Of a stretch of DNA of 64,000 nucleotides, positions 19,329-28,171 are shown piece by piece (the first letter of the stretch is position 1; each line of letters starts with the position of its first letter). This DNA comes from Oceanisphaera avium. Lineage in GTDB: Bacteria > Pseudomonadota > Gammaproteobacteria > Enterobacterales > Aeromonadaceae. Where the stretch lies: contig NZ_CP021376.1 in assembly GCF_002157875.1 (NCBI RefSeq), positions 2,830,501-2,894,500 of the forward strand, written 5' to 3'. A program made the translations under genes and the position numbers. The notes beneath the pieces were generated by a model. It searched no databases. It worked only from the letters and a program-made list of their open reading frames with translations, and was not told where the DNA came from.

Positions 19329-19886
19329 ATGAGTGAACAACAGCCTAACAGCCAAAATGCAGCGTCTTTTTTATTAATCGATGATAATGCTACCTTTGGC
19401 CAGCTGTTAATGCGTGGCTTTGCGCGGCGTGATCTTAATTTACTGTGGGTGCCAGATAGCGCTAGCGCATTGGCCACCACGGCTCCTTTGCAAGGTATTA
19501 TCTTAGACTTAAATTTAGATGGCGAAAGCGGTTTACAATTGTTGCCTGCGCTATTGGCGCGCTTTCCTAAGGTGCCTATTGTGGTATTAACGGGTTATGC
19601 CAGCATTAGTACGGCGGTGAGTGCAGTAAAATTGGGAGCGTCGCAATATTTACCCAAGCCTGCAGATGTGGATACGCTACTGGCGGCCTTTGGTCCTTGG
19701 GAGCTTGAGCCACAAGAGGCGCTTGCTTGGGTGGCATTTCAGCCCTCGGTGCGCAAGCAATCTTGGGAGTATGTACAGTTTGTGCTGCAACAGCATGAAG
19801 GCAACATTTCTGCTGCTGCACGTGCGCTCAATATGCACCGGCGTACGCTACAGCGGATTTTACAAAAAAAACCGGTATCTCAGTAA
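19329..19886 (+). CDS. regA: RegA/PrrA-type response regulator
   Basis: The 185-residue partner of the preceding kinase. The receiver domain (residues 12-125) has the acidic pair in LLIDDN, phospho-acceptor D60 (I-L-D-L-N-L), T88 in VLTGYAS and K110 in YLPKPAD. A short linker leads to a Fis-type helix-turn-helix, G-N-I-S-A-A-A-R-A-L-N-M-H-R-R-T-L-Q-R, which is nearly invariant in the RegA group. Length and lack of an AAA domain fit RegA, not NtrC. It is co-transcribed with regB. Likely targets are respiratory and redox genes; the RegA-like site upstream of regB suggests self-regulation and control of the copper receptor, which is inference. Confidence 0.87.
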   Translation: MSEQQPNSQNAASFLLIDDNATFGQLLMRGFARRDLNLLWVPDSASALATTAPLQGIILDLNLDGESGLQLLPALLARFPKVPIVVLTGYASISTAVSAVKLGASQYLPKPADVDTLLAAFGPWELEPQEALAWVAFQPSVRKQSWEYVQFVLQQHEGNISAAARALNMHRRTLQRILQKKPVSQ

Positions 19887-20014
19887 AAAGCAGATGTTAT
19901 TAACCCGTTTTGCATGTCTCTTGCAACCCCCAAGCGTACCCGCCTAATAGACAGTGTTAGCGTTATTAGTTTCAGCTAGGTGCGATATTTTATTTCAATT
20001 TAGGAGTGAGAGTA

Positions 20015-20887
20015 ATGAAGTTGGCATTTATTGGCTTAGGCGTAATGGGCTTTCCAATGGCGGCGCATTTACAACAAGCCGGCCATCAAGTGTGTGTTTA
20101 TAACCGCAGCTTAGAAAAAGCGCAGGCTTGGGCACAAGCGCAAGGTGGCACCTTTGCCGATACGCCAGCGGCGGCGGCCAAAGAGGCAGACATAGTGATG
20201 GTGTGTGTGGGCAATGACGATGACGTACGCTCCGTAGTCTACGGCGAGGAGGGTGTGTTTGCCGGTATGAAAAAAGGTGCCCTATTAGTGGATCACACCA
20301 CCACCTCGGCGAGCTTGGCAGAAGAGCTGTCGGCGGCGGCACAAAAGCTGGGCTTGCGCTTTATTGATGCGCCGGTATCAGGTGGGCAACTAGGGGCAGA
20401 AAATGGCGCCTTAACCATTATGATCGGCGGCGATGAAAATGAGGTTAATGAAGCGGCTCCCGTCCTTAGCGCTTATGGTAAGAAAGTTACCCGTTTAGGG
20501 CCGGTAGGGGCAGGACAGCGTTGTAAGATGGTGAATCAAATTTGTGTTATCGGCGCGGTGCAAGGCATTGCCGAGGGCTTGATGATTGCAAATAAAGCTG
20601 GGCTTGATATACCGACTCTGATTGACGTATTAGCCGGCGGCGCCGCGCAAAGCTGGCAGCTAGAAAATCGTGCGCAAACTATGAGTGATGATAAGTTTGA
20701 TTTTGGTTTTGCCGCACAATGGATGCATAAAGACTTAGGTATTTGTTTAGATGAAGCCAAGCAGCAAGGCTTAAGCTTGCCGCTGACTGAGCAAGTGTAC
20801 CAAGTCTATGAGCAGTTACTCGCTCAAGGTTTTGGCCGTTACGACTCTAGTGTGGTGATTAAAGACTTAGTCGCTAAGGCTAAATAA
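20015..20887 (+). CDS. 3-hydroxyisobutyrate dehydrogenase family protein
   Basis: An NAD(P)-dependent beta-hydroxyacid dehydrogenase of 290 residues. The Rossmann motif is G-L-G-V-M-G-F-P-M near the N-terminus, followed by VYNRS at the end of beta-2 (NADP-leaning), the substrate loop DAPVSGGQLGAENG, and the catalytic lysine in QRCKMVNQ. Family members act on 3-hydroxyisobutyrate, tartronate semialdehyde, 4-hydroxybutyrate or similar compounds; the sequence does not let me choose. I use the ATG at 20015 because TAGGAGTGAG (20001-20010) is well placed for it; the GTG at 20006 would lie inside that site. It follows regBA by about 130 bases and appears to be a separate transcript. Confidence 0.85.
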   Translation: MKLAFIGLGVMGFPMAAHLQQAGHQVCVYNRSLEKAQAWAQAQGGTFADTPAAAAKEADIVMVCVGNDDDVRSVVYGEEGVFAGMKKGALLVDHTTTSASLAEELSAAAQKLGLRFIDAPVSGGQLGAENGALTIMIGGDENEVNEAAPVLSAYGKKVTRLGPVGAGQRCKMVNQICVIGAVQGIAEGLMIANKAGLDIPTLIDVLAGGAAQSWQLENRAQTMSDDKFDFGFAAQWMHKDLGICLDEAKQQGLSLPLTEQVYQVYEQLLAQGFGRYDSSVVIKDLVAKAK

Positions 20888-21242
20888 ACTCGTCTGGGGG
20901 TATTAAGGGGCGCGTAAAGTCGAAAATTGACGGATTTGAATGACACAGCGCATAATTTTGAGCACAGGTTGGCCTGTTCCCTAGTAGCTTATTGTTCGCT
21001 CAGTTATGCTGACAGAGGTGCTTATGCAACGCTTAGCCACTGCTTTTTAATTAATTGGCGAGCCCTATCTAGCCCTTATGTCAGCAGCTAGGACGTGATA
21101 GCAGGGAATTATGTGACGTTTTTAGTAAGAACTGCACAAAACAACGGCACTTGATGTTAGCCCTTGATACAAAGGCTTTGCTTGAGGCCTAAATTTGAAT
21201 AGAGTGGGCAACCACTTAATGCCAAGTGAGAAAGGATCCCTT
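20888..21242 (+). other. Non-coding region upstream of hupA
   Basis: A 355-base gap with no credible gene. A small hairpin (ACAGG-TTGG-CCTGT near 20964) and a 14-codon ORF without a ribosome-binding site are present. It must hold the hupA promoter; the best guess is around 21170-21210, but I cannot define it firmly. Confidence 0.4.
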
Positions 21243-21515
21243 ATGAATAAGACTCAGCTTGTAGAAGCAATTGCCGCTAAGGCAGATTTAAATAAGGCAC
21301 AGGCCAAGGCTGCGCTGGAAGAAGTACTTAGTGGAATTACCCAAAGCCTCAAAGAAGGTGACCCAGTGCAACTGGTGGGCTTTGGTACCTTTAAAGTGAA
21401 CCATCGTGCTGCGCGCACCGGTCGTAACCCACAAACCGGCGCAGAAATTCAGATTGCGGCGGCGAATGTGCCTGCTTTTGTAGCAGGCAAAGCGTTAAAA
21501 GACGCGATTAAGTAA
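21243..21515 (+). CDS. hupA: DNA-binding protein HU-alpha
   Basis: HU is the abundant nucleoid protein that bends and compacts DNA. The 90-residue sequence is very close to E. coli HU-alpha, starting MNKTQL, with the GFGTFKV beta strand and the flexible arm carrying R-x-x-R-N-P-Q-T-G. The start is the ATG at 21243 preceded by AAGGAT; an upstream in-frame ATG at 21195 would add 16 residues not found in HU. It is monocistronic with a strong terminator. Confidence 0.97.
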   Translation: MNKTQLVEAIAAKADLNKAQAKAALEEVLSGITQSLKEGDPVQLVGFGTFKVNHRAARTGRNPQTGAEIQIAAANVPAFVAGKALKDAIK

Positions 21516-21522
21516 GTTTCTT

Positions 21523-21548
21523 AAACCCGACTTAGGTCGGGTTTTTTT
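21523..21548 (+). terminator. Terminator of hupA
   Basis: AAACCCGAC and GTCGGGTTT with a TTAG loop are followed by T's to 21548. Confidence 0.95.
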
Positions 21549-21638
21549 ATGGTTTTACTCCTCGTTACTTACGACTTGCCCCTCTTCATATAAGCTTGTT
21601 ATAACTAATCCTTGCCTGTTTCCTTTGTAGGAGGCGCT

Positions 21639-22064
21639 ATGGAAGCCAATACCGTTCGACAAATGACCACACCTTGGTCGGGTGCTTGTGGTTTAACCAC
21701 AGGACTAATGGTGACAGAGGTTTACCAAGATGTGTGGACCGGTAAGCTGCGACTCTCTATGGGTATGCCCGTACAAGTTAATACGCCGCCACTGGTAGTT
21801 TATCAGCTGCAATTTGATCATATTTTTGGCTATCGCGTGCTAGAAGGCGCTGAAACGCTAGATTTTATGGCTGACGAAGATGATAGTGACTCCGATATTC
21901 AAATTTATTTAGTTACGCCTTCGCGATTTTTAATTTGGTTTCATCAGCAAAGCCAAGGGGTGTATTTAGACGAGGATATTCAACATTATCGTATTGCTAG
22001 CTGGGATTACTGCGTTGATGTGCTTGCTGGGCAAGTACCACAGATATTGCACCAGCAAGTTTAG
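21639..22064 (+). CDS. Hypothetical protein
   Basis: I do not recognise this 141-residue protein. It starts at the ATG at 21639, which has a perfect TAGGAGG upstream; the alternative start at 21612 adds nine residues without one. It has no signal peptide or clear membrane span. The middle is acidic (A-D-E-D-D-S-D-S-D), flanked by strand-like segments V-Y-Q-L-Q-F-D-H-I-F-G-Y and I-Q-I-Y-L-V-T-P-S-R-F-L-I-W-F, suggesting a small alpha/beta fold. It is followed 48 bases later by a CbiX-like gene in the same direction. The good ribosome-binding site and normal codon use indicate a real gene. Confidence 0.75.
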   Translation: MEANTVRQMTTPWSGACGLTTGLMVTEVYQDVWTGKLRLSMGMPVQVNTPPLVVYQLQFDHIFGYRVLEGAETLDFMADEDDSDSDIQIYLVTPSRFLIWFHQQSQGVYLDEDIQHYRIASWDYCVDVLAGQVPQILHQQV

Positions 22065-22112
22065 TAAACAATGATATTTTTAGTCAGATTGTCTTTAAGA
22101 GGGTAAGAGTAG

Positions 22113-22469
22113 ATGAAAGGCTTTATTTTAGTGGCACATGGCAGCCGTCGTGAGCTTGCTAATCAAGAAATAGCAGATTTTTCTGCGAGTGTGACTCATG
22201 CCTTAGGTGAGCGATTTGACATTATGGGGCATGCTTTTTGGGAGTTAGCCGAGCCGTCTTTAGCGCAGGCCATTGATAGCCAAGTGGCAGCAGGGGCCAG
22301 TGATATCAAGATTTTTCCCTACTTTTTAGCGCAAGGGCGCCATGTAGTGGAAGACTTACCCTCGGTGGTACATGAAAAGCGCGAGCAATATCCACAGCTT
22401 ACCTTAACGTTATTACCCCACTTAGGCGCGTTGCCAAACTTTGCTAAGTGGCTAGCTGAACAACTATAA
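22113..22469 (+). CDS. CbiX/SirB-like chelatase domain protein
   Basis: A 118-residue single-domain member of the class-II chelatase family (small CbiX / SirB). Such proteins insert cobalt or iron into sirohydrochlorin, or act in related metal-tetrapyrrole chemistry. The N-terminal metal-binding histidine is H9 in L-V-A-H-G-S-R-R, and a second is in F-P-Y-F-L-A-Q-G-R-H-V-V-E-D-L-P. The single-domain length is typical of the short form, which works as a homodimer. No cobalamin or siroheme genes are adjacent, so the physiological substrate is uncertain. It ends in its own terminator. Confidence 0.8.
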   Translation: MKGFILVAHGSRRELANQEIADFSASVTHALGERFDIMGHAFWELAEPSLAQAIDSQVAAGASDIKIFPYFLAQGRHVVEDLPSVVHEKREQYPQLTLTLLPHLGALPNFAKWLAEQL

Positions 22470-22471
22470 AT

Positions 22472-22496
22472 AAAAGAGCCCTTAGGGGCTCTTTTT
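22472..22496 (+). terminator. Terminator after CbiX-like gene
   Basis: AGAGCCC (22475-22481) pairs with GGGCTCT (22486-22492) around a TTAG loop, with A's before and T's after. Confidence 0.92.
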
Positions 22497-22598
22497 ACCA
22501 TTAAGCGCTGATTAGTCAGAACAATCCCGAGAATGACAGAGATACTTTAGGAGTAAAACAGTGCGCTAAGAAGGCGCCTTATTAACCCACAGGAGAAA

Positions 22599-24314
22599 AT
22601 GATGAGTGCTAACGTTGCAGAAGTCATGGTAGAGGTCTTGTTAGAAGCCGGTGCTAAGCGCTGTTATGGCGTGGTTGGCGATACTATTAACCACCTCACC
22701 GACGCCATTCGGCGAAGCGACATGGAATGGGTGCACGTTCGCCATGAAGAGGTGGGAGGCTTTGCCGCCGGCGGCGAAGCCTGCATGACTCATCATTTAA
22801 GTGTGTGCGCCGGCACCTGTGGACCAGGCAGTTTGCACTTTGTAAATGGACTGTTTGAGTCGCACCGCAATGGTGCACCTGTGGTGTTTATTGCCTCCCA
22901 AGTGTCTACCGCTGATATGGGCGTAGGATTTCCACAAGATGTGGATCAGCAAAAAATCTTCGAACAATACAGTGTGTTTTGTGAAACCTTGGTCAACCCT
23001 GAGCAAGCACAACGTCTCACGGCGATTGCCGCTCAAAAAGCACTGGCTCTCGGGGGAGTGGCGGTAATTATTGTACCCGGAGATATTTTCACCCAAAAAC
23101 CCGACACTGCTTTGCCGTGGCGCAGTCATGTTTTTAATCCTCGGGTGCTGCCCAGTGAGGCTGAATTAGAGGCGGTGGCCGAGCGTATTAACAAGGGTAA
23201 AAAAGTCGCTATTTATGCCGGCTTTGGTTGTCATAATGCCCGCGAGCAAGTGCTGGCAGTGGCAAAAAAGTTAAATGCTCCTGTGGCCTGGACCTCAAGG
23301 GCGAAGGACTTTATCGAATATGATAATCCCTATGGTGTGGGCATGACCGGTGTCTTTGGCCTTGAGGGCGGTTTTCATGCGCTCACTAAATGCGATACCT
23401 TATTGTTGCTAGGTTGCAGTTTTGCTTGGACCCAGTTTTATCCCGAGGAGGCCACTATTATTCAAGTGGATATAGATCCTGGAAAAATTGGCCTGCGCCA
23501 TCCCATAGAGTTAGGGGTAGTGGGCAGTGTGCGTGACACCTGCGCGACACTCGTGGATAAACTGGAAGCTAAGCCAGATACAGCCTGGTTAGATAAATGT
23601 CGTCACTTATACCAAGACGCCCTTGATAAAGCCTGCCAGCACTCTGATAAAGATACTTTAATTCATCCTCAAGAGCTGACCTATGCGCTAGATCAGATGG
23701 CTGCTAAAGACGCCGTTTTTACTGCCGATGGCGGTAGTCCTATGGTCTGGATGCTGCGCCATATTTTTAGTCATGAACACCGCCGTACCTTAGGCAGTTT
23801 ATTACATGGCACTATGGCCAATGCCTATCCTCAAGCGTTGGGCATTGCCAAGGCGTACCCTCAGCGCCAAGTTATTGCTATGTGTGGTGATGGCGGCCTT
23901 AGCATGTTGCTTGGGGATTTATTGACCCTAGTCCAAGAAAATATCCCGGTAAAAATCATTGTCTTTAATAACGCATCATTAGGTTTTGTAGAGCTTGAGC
24001 AAAAGGTCGAGGGCTTATTATCTGCTTTTACCGACTTGGTTAATCCTGACTTTGGCGCTATGGCCCAAACCTTGGGCATGTGGGGGCGAAAAATAGAATA
24101 TAAGCATGAGCTTGAGCAGGGCTTAAGGGAATTATTAGCCCAAGACGGGCCCGCGTTATTAGATGTAAAAGTGAATCCAGTAGAGCTGGTTATGCCGCCA
24201 AAAATTGAGGCCGGTCAGGTGGCGGGCACGACCTTATATTCGGCTAAAGCCGTGTTAAGTGGGCGAATGGACGAAGTCGTTAAGCTGGTTAAAAATAATT
24301 TTTTAAGTCCTTAA
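22599..24314 (+). CDS. poxB: Pyruvate:ubiquinone oxidoreductase (pyruvate oxidase)
   Basis: PoxB decarboxylates pyruvate to acetate and passes electrons to ubiquinone at the inner membrane. The 571-residue protein has the three ThDP-enzyme domains: an N-terminal PYR domain with the activating glutamate in V-R-H-E-E-V and T-C-G-P-G-S, a central FAD domain, and a C-terminal PP domain with the ThDP motif G-D-G-G-L-S-M-L to I-V-F-N-N. The C-terminus (S-G-R-M-D-E-V-V-K-L-V) matches the amphipathic lipid-activated tail of PoxB, which separates it from acetolactate synthase. AGGAG precedes the ATG. It is monocistronic. Acetate from PoxB would be a substrate for the Acs route thought to be controlled by the CrbS/CrbR pair at 50-54 kb. 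Confidence 0.92.
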   Translation: MMSANVAEVMVEVLLEAGAKRCYGVVGDTINHLTDAIRRSDMEWVHVRHEEVGGFAAGGEACMTHHLSVCAGTCGPGSLHFVNGLFESHRNGAPVVFIASQVSTADMGVGFPQDVDQQKIFEQYSVFCETLVNPEQAQRLTAIAAQKALALGGVAVIIVPGDIFTQKPDTALPWRSHVFNPRVLPSEAELEAVAERINKGKKVAIYAGFGCHNAREQVLAVAKKLNAPVAWTSRAKDFIEYDNPYGVGMTGVFGLEGGFHALTKCDTLLLLGCSFAWTQFYPEEATIIQVDIDPGKIGLRHPIELGVVGSVRDTCATLVDKLEAKPDTAWLDKCRHLYQDALDKACQHSDKDTLIHPQELTYALDQMAAKDAVFTADGGSPMVWMLRHIFSHEHRRTLGSLLHGTMANAYPQALGIAKAYPQRQVIAMCGDGGLSMLLGDLLTLVQENIPVKIIVFNNASLGFVELEQKVEGLLSAFTDLVNPDFGAMAQTLGMWGRKIEYKHELEQGLRELLAQDGPALLDVKVNPVELVMPPKIEAGQVAGTTLYSAKAVLSGRMDEVVKLVKNNFLSP

Positions 24315-24316
24315 CG

Positions 24317-24350
24317 AAAACGCCGCCCTTAGTGTTGATAGCGGGCGGCG
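24317..24350 (-). terminator. Terminator between poxB and secreted-repeat gene
   Basis: CGCCGCCC (24321-24328) pairs with GGGCGGCG (24343-24350). The A-run at 24317-24320 gives a T-run on the minus strand, so it mainly serves the minus-strand gene. Confidence 0.65.
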
Positions 24351-24370
24351 GTGCTTTAGAAGTGTAGTGG

Positions 24371-24763
24371 TTAAGGGGTGGCTAAATGCCACACATCAAA
24401 CTTACCATCCCCTGAGATATCGCCGGGGGATTTATCCTCTTTCCATAAATATAAAGGCTGGTCTTGATAGCTCCACTGTAAGCTATCGTCGGCGCGTTTA
24501 ATAATGTCGTAATCGCCGTCGGCTTTATCTTCTTTACTTGCGGCAAGTGGCGGCCAATTCTCGGCACACTTATCGTTACAGTTACTTACCCCTGCCTCGT
24601 CTTTATCAAACACATATAAGCTCATGCCGGCATCGTTGGTAAGGATCTCGCCCTCATCGCTATCACTGGTTTGGATAGGAGCGGCCATCAGCGGCGCACT
24701 CAGCACAACACTCAGGCCTAAGCTCAGTAAGGATTGTCGAAATACCTTGTGGCTAGTCGTCAT
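24371..24763 (-). CDS. Secreted COG4315-type repeat protein
   Basis: A 130-residue exported protein of the COG4315 / 'lipoprotein 15' family, which has a Y-x-[FWY]-x-x-D motif of unknown function. Two such copies are seen: S-L-Y-V-F-D-K-D and P-L-Y-L-W-K-E-D. A Sec signal peptide ends near A-P-L-M-A-A. C-N-D-K-C between the copies may form a disulfide or bind metal. There is no lipobox cysteine here, so it is probably periplasmic rather than a lipoprotein. The start at 24763 has AAGGAGG upstream; the longer in-frame start at 24799 does not fit the signal peptide. Confidence 0.82.
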   Translation of the reverse strand: MTTSHKVFRQSLLSLGLSVVLSAPLMAAPIQTSDSDEGEILTNDAGMSLYVFDKDEAGVSNCNDKCAENWPPLAASKEDKADGDYDIIKRADDSLQWSYQDQPLYLWKEDKSPGDISGDGKFDVWHLATP

Positions 24764-24885
24764 AAAACCTCCTTGATGTAAGCATTTGAAATAACTCACG
24801 CTCTTTAGACAAAGCGCGATCGCACTTACAAGCGTAGATGACAGTTCTACATTCTGCTTAAAAGCGCGTATCAGTATCTCTGCTA

Positions 24886-24912
24886 TAAAAAAAGCCGCCT
24901 AAGAGGCGGCTT
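24886..24912 (-). terminator. Terminator of purHD
   Basis: AAGCCGCCT (24892-24900) and AGGCGGCTT (24904-24912) form a 9-bp stem, and the A-run 24886-24893 is a T-run on the minus strand after purD. Confidence 0.93.
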
Positions 24913-24923
24913 ACAAGGTGCGG

Positions 24924-26216
24924 TTATTGCTTAGCCTGTTCTCGCTCAATAGCGCGATAGGCAATATCGTGGCGATAAAACAGCCCTTGCCCTTTAATTT
25001 GACGAGCCACCTGATAGGCATTGGCTTGGGCTTGGGTTACGGTATTGCCAAGCGCGGTAGCACATAATACTCGTCCACCTGAGGTCACCAAGTTTCCCAC
25101 TTGCATCGCAGTACCTGCGTGAAATGTTTTAGTGAGTGCAGTTTCGGCGGGAATATCGGTGATCACATCAAATTTACGATAGTTATCAGCCGGGTAGCCA
25201 CCTGCAGCTAACACCACACCGACCGCAGGTCGCGGGTCAAACTCGGCGCTAACGGTGTTCAGCTTACCCTGACAGCCGGCTAAGCACAGCTCAACTAAGT
25301 CAGATTGTAAGCGCATTAGGATGGGCTGAGTTTCTGGGTCGCCAAAGCGACAGTTAAACTCAATGACTTTAGGCTGACCCGTGTTATCGATCATTAGCCC
25401 CGCATATAAGAAGCCTTTGTAGGTATTACCCTCAGCAGCCATGCCCCGCACGGTGGGCATAATAACTTGTTCCATGATGCGAGCATGAATTTCATCGGTC
25501 ACCACCGGTGCTGGGCTATAAGCACCCATGCCGCCGGTATTAGGGCCGGTGTCGCCGTCGCCAACGCACTTATGGTCTTGGCTGGTGGCCATGGCCAATA
25601 CGTGCTCACCATCGACCATGACGATAAAAGAGGCTTCTTCGCCTTCTAAAAATTCCTCAATCACCACGCGATTGCCCGCTTCACCAAAGGCGTTGCCCGA
25701 TAACATATCGCGCACCGCGGTTTCGGCCTCGCTCAATGTCATGGCGACAATCACGCCTTTACCGGCCGCTAAACCATCGGCTTTTACCACGATAGGTGCG
25801 CCTTTTTCTCGCAGGTAAGCGATTGCGGGCTCCACTTCGGTAAAGTTTTGATACTGGGCACTGGGAATACGCTGGCGCGCTAAAAAATCTTTACTAAAGG
25901 CCTTTGAGCCTTCCAACTGTGCGGCGTCGGCACTGGGGCCAAAGATGGTTAAGTGTTCGGCTTCAAAAGCATCCACTACACCGGCGACTAACGGCGCTTC
26001 TGGGCCAACGATAGTGAGGCCAACTTGCTCTTGCTTAGCAAACGCCAATAAGCCTTGAATATCGGTAGCGCTAAGGTCGACGTTAGTTAAATTTGGCTCA
26101 GATGCGGTGCCTGCGTTACCAGGCGCCACAAACACCTGAGTCACCTGTTTTGATTGCGCCGCTTTCCAAGCTAATGCGTGCTCACGACCGCCACCACCTA
26201 TGATTAATACTTTCAT
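24924..26216 (-). CDS. purD: Phosphoribosylamine-glycine ligase
   Basis: PurD joins glycine to phosphoribosylamine with ATP, the second step of purine synthesis. The 430-residue ATP-grasp protein shows the N-terminal VLIIGGGGREHALAWK, the GPEAPLVAG motif, the ATP-grasp lysine region VVKADGLAAGKGV, EEFLEGEEASF and the metal-binding EFNCRFGDPETQ. I use the ATG at 26216, with GAGGAG eight bases upstream; the codon before it is TTG and is not needed. It is 77 bases downstream of purH and co-transcribed with it, as in E. coli. Confidence 0.97.
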   Translation of the reverse strand: MKVLIIGGGGREHALAWKAAQSKQVTQVFVAPGNAGTASEPNLTNVDLSATDIQGLLAFAKQEQVGLTIVGPEAPLVAGVVDAFEAEHLTIFGPSADAAQLEGSKAFSKDFLARQRIPSAQYQNFTEVEPAIAYLREKGAPIVVKADGLAAGKGVIVAMTLSEAETAVRDMLSGNAFGEAGNRVVIEEFLEGEEASFIVMVDGEHVLAMATSQDHKCVGDGDTGPNTGGMGAYSPAPVVTDEIHARIMEQVIMPTVRGMAAEGNTYKGFLYAGLMIDNTGQPKVIEFNCRFGDPETQPILMRLQSDLVELCLAGCQGKLNTVSAEFDPRPAVGVVLAAGGYPADNYRKFDVITDIPAETALTKTFHAGTAMQVGNLVTSGGRVLCATALGNTVTQAQANAYQVARQIKGQGLFYRHDIAYRAIEREQAKQ

Positions 26217-26293
26217 CAATGTTGCTCCTCAAAATTAGTAAAGCACTTGATAGTCGCTAGGGATCTTGTTTGCGGTTAAGCCCTAGCTTCTCA

Positions 26294-27877
26294 TCAATGG
26301 CGAAAGTGGCGCATGCCGGTAAAGACCATGGTCATGCCATGCTCGTCGGCGGCTTGGATCACTTCTTCGTCACGCATAGAGCCACCAGGCTGAATAACAC
26401 AGCTAATACCGGCGGCAGCAGCGGCATCTATGCCATCGCGAAACGGGAAAAAAGCGTCGGAGGCCATTACTGAACCAGCTACTTGTAAGCCTTCATCGGC
26501 CGCTTTTATACCTGCGACTTTAGCGGAGTAAACGCGGCTCATTTGGCCGGCACCTACGCCTATGGTTTGTGCGCCTTTGGCGTAAACGATAGCGTTAGAT
26601 TTCACGTACTTGGCGACTTTCCAGCAGAATAATAAATCTTCTAATTCGGCGGCGGTGGGTTGGCGTTTGCTGACCACTTTTAAGTCATCTAAGCCAATAT
26701 TACCTTGGTCGCGGTCTTGTACTAAAATGCCGCCATTGACGCGTTTAATATCTAAGGTATTGGTTTTGCTTGTCCACTGGCCACAGACTAATAAACGCAC
26801 GTTTTTCTTCTCAGCCACTATGGCTTGTGCCGCATCGGATACGCTAGGCGCAATAATGACTTCCACAAACTGGCGATCCACTATGGCTTTTGCGGTGTCA
26901 GCATCCAGTTCGCGGTTAAAGGCGATAATGCCGCCAAAGGCTGAGGTGGGGTCGGTTTGAAAGGCGCGCTCATAGGCTTGCAGCAGGCTATCACCCAGTG
27001 CCACGCCACAGGGGTTGGCGTGCTTAACAATGACACAGGCAGGTGCCGAAAATTCTTTTACACACTCGAGTGCGGCATCGGTGTCGGCAATATTATTAAA
27101 TGATAATTCTTTGCCTTGCAGCTGAGTCGCGCTGGCCACCGAGGCTTCATCAAGGATATTTTCTACATAAAAAGCGGCATTCTGGTGGCTATTTTCACCG
27201 TAGCGTAAATCCTGCTTTTTAGTGAATTGATAATTAATGGTGCGTGGAAACGCCGAGCCTTCACTGACGCCATGGTAAGCCGGAACCATGGTGCCAAAGT
27301 AGTTGGCAATCATGCCATCATATTGGGCGGTGTGCTCAAAGGCGGCGATGGCTAAATCAAAGCGGGTGGCTTGAGTTAGGCTGTTATTACCCGCATCCAT
27401 TTCACTGAGTAAGCGTGCATAATCTTGGCTGTTAACCACTATCGCGACATCGTTGTGATTTTTAGCAGCGGCACGTACCATAGTCGGTCCGCCAATATCG
27501 ATATTTTCAATGGCATCTTCTAAGGTGCAATCGGCATTAGCGACGGTATTAGCAAAGGGATAAAGATTAACAACCACCATGTCGATAGGTGCAATCTGGT
27601 GCTCGGCCATAATGGTGTCATCTGTACCACGACGCCCCAAGATGCCGCCGTGTACTTTAGGGTGCAAGGTTTTAACTCGGCCATCCATCATTTCAGGAAA
27701 GCCTGTATAATCAGACACCTCAGTAACGGGGAGGCCATTCTCAGCCAAAAGTCGGGCGGTGCCTCCGGTTGATAATAATTCAACACCGCGAGCATGTAAG
27801 CCTTGGGCAAAATCGATAATGCCGGCTTTGTCAGACACGCTCAGAAGAGCACGGCGAATGGGGCGAGCAGTTTCCAT
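26294..27877 (-). CDS. purH: AICAR transformylase / IMP cyclohydrolase
   Basis: This bifunctional 527-residue enzyme carries out the last two steps of IMP synthesis. The N-terminal MGS-like cyclohydrolase domain (about residues 1-200) opens with [12 protein letters not shown] and includes S-T-G-G-T-A and [11 protein letters not shown]. The C-terminal transformylase contains the catalytic [10 protein letters not shown] and ends in F-T-G-M-R-H-F-R-H. Length and both motif sets are standard. AAAGGA precedes the ATG. The leader carries a long hairpin at 27908-27948. It is divergent from an NCS2 nucleobase permease, a sensible pairing of purine synthesis and uptake. Confidence 0.97.
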   Translation of the reverse strand: METARPIRRALLSVSDKAGIIDFAQGLHARGVELLSTGGTARLLAENGLPVTEVSDYTGFPEMMDGRVKTLHPKVHGGILGRRGTDDTIMAEHQIAPIDMVVVNLYPFANTVANADCTLEDAIENIDIGGPTMVRAAAKNHNDVAIVVNSQDYARLLSEMDAGNNSLTQATRFDLAIAAFEHTAQYDGMIANYFGTMVPAYHGVSEGSAFPRTINYQFTKKQDLRYGENSHQNAAFYVENILDEASVASATQLQGKELSFNNIADTDAALECVKEFSAPACVIVKHANPCGVALGDSLLQAYERAFQTDPTSAFGGIIAFNRELDADTAKAIVDRQFVEVIIAPSVSDAAQAIVAEKKNVRLLVCGQWTSKTNTLDIKRVNGGILVQDRDQGNIGLDDLKVVSKRQPTAAELEDLLFCWKVAKYVKSNAIVYAKGAQTIGVGAGQMSRVYSAKVAGIKAADEGLQVAGSVMASDAFFPFRDGIDAAAAAGISCVIQPGGSMRDEEVIQAADEHGMTMVFTGMRHFRH

Positions 27878-27907
27878 GATTTTTCAATCCTTTACGATCG
27901 TTTGGGG

Positions 27908-27948
27908 GGTTTGGTAAAAGCGACGCTTAGCATCGCCTTTACCAAACC
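27908..27948. promoter_or_regulatory. Long perfect inverted repeat in purH leader
   Basis: GGTTTGGTAAA (27908-27918) is complementary to TTTACCAAACC (27938-27948), with a second inner pairing GCGA / TCGC (27920-27923, 27933-27936). It begins 31 bases upstream of the purH start, so it is likely in the transcript or over the promoter. It could be an operator or an attenuating structure. No T-run adjoins it. Confidence 0.55.
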
Positions 27949-28171
27949 GCCTGCGCCGTCAGGGCGATACTCTAGTGCGCTAGCACCAAGAAGGCGGCGT
28001 ATTCTACTGTATTTTGCCTAAGCTTGCCCCCTATTTTATTTTGGGATCAAGAGATTGCTCCTTATTAAGGACAGATTATTTTGGGGGCAGCGAGGTGCTT
28101 GGTAAGGCATAAGCGAGTTATTTTTTACGTTCGCGAAAGCGAGCCATTATTTTTTTAGTGGGAGTTTAGTT

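Noticed and set aside
27878..28171. PurR box between purH and the permease
   Set aside because: No stretch matches ACGCAAACGTTTGCGT well enough; only the hairpin is reported.
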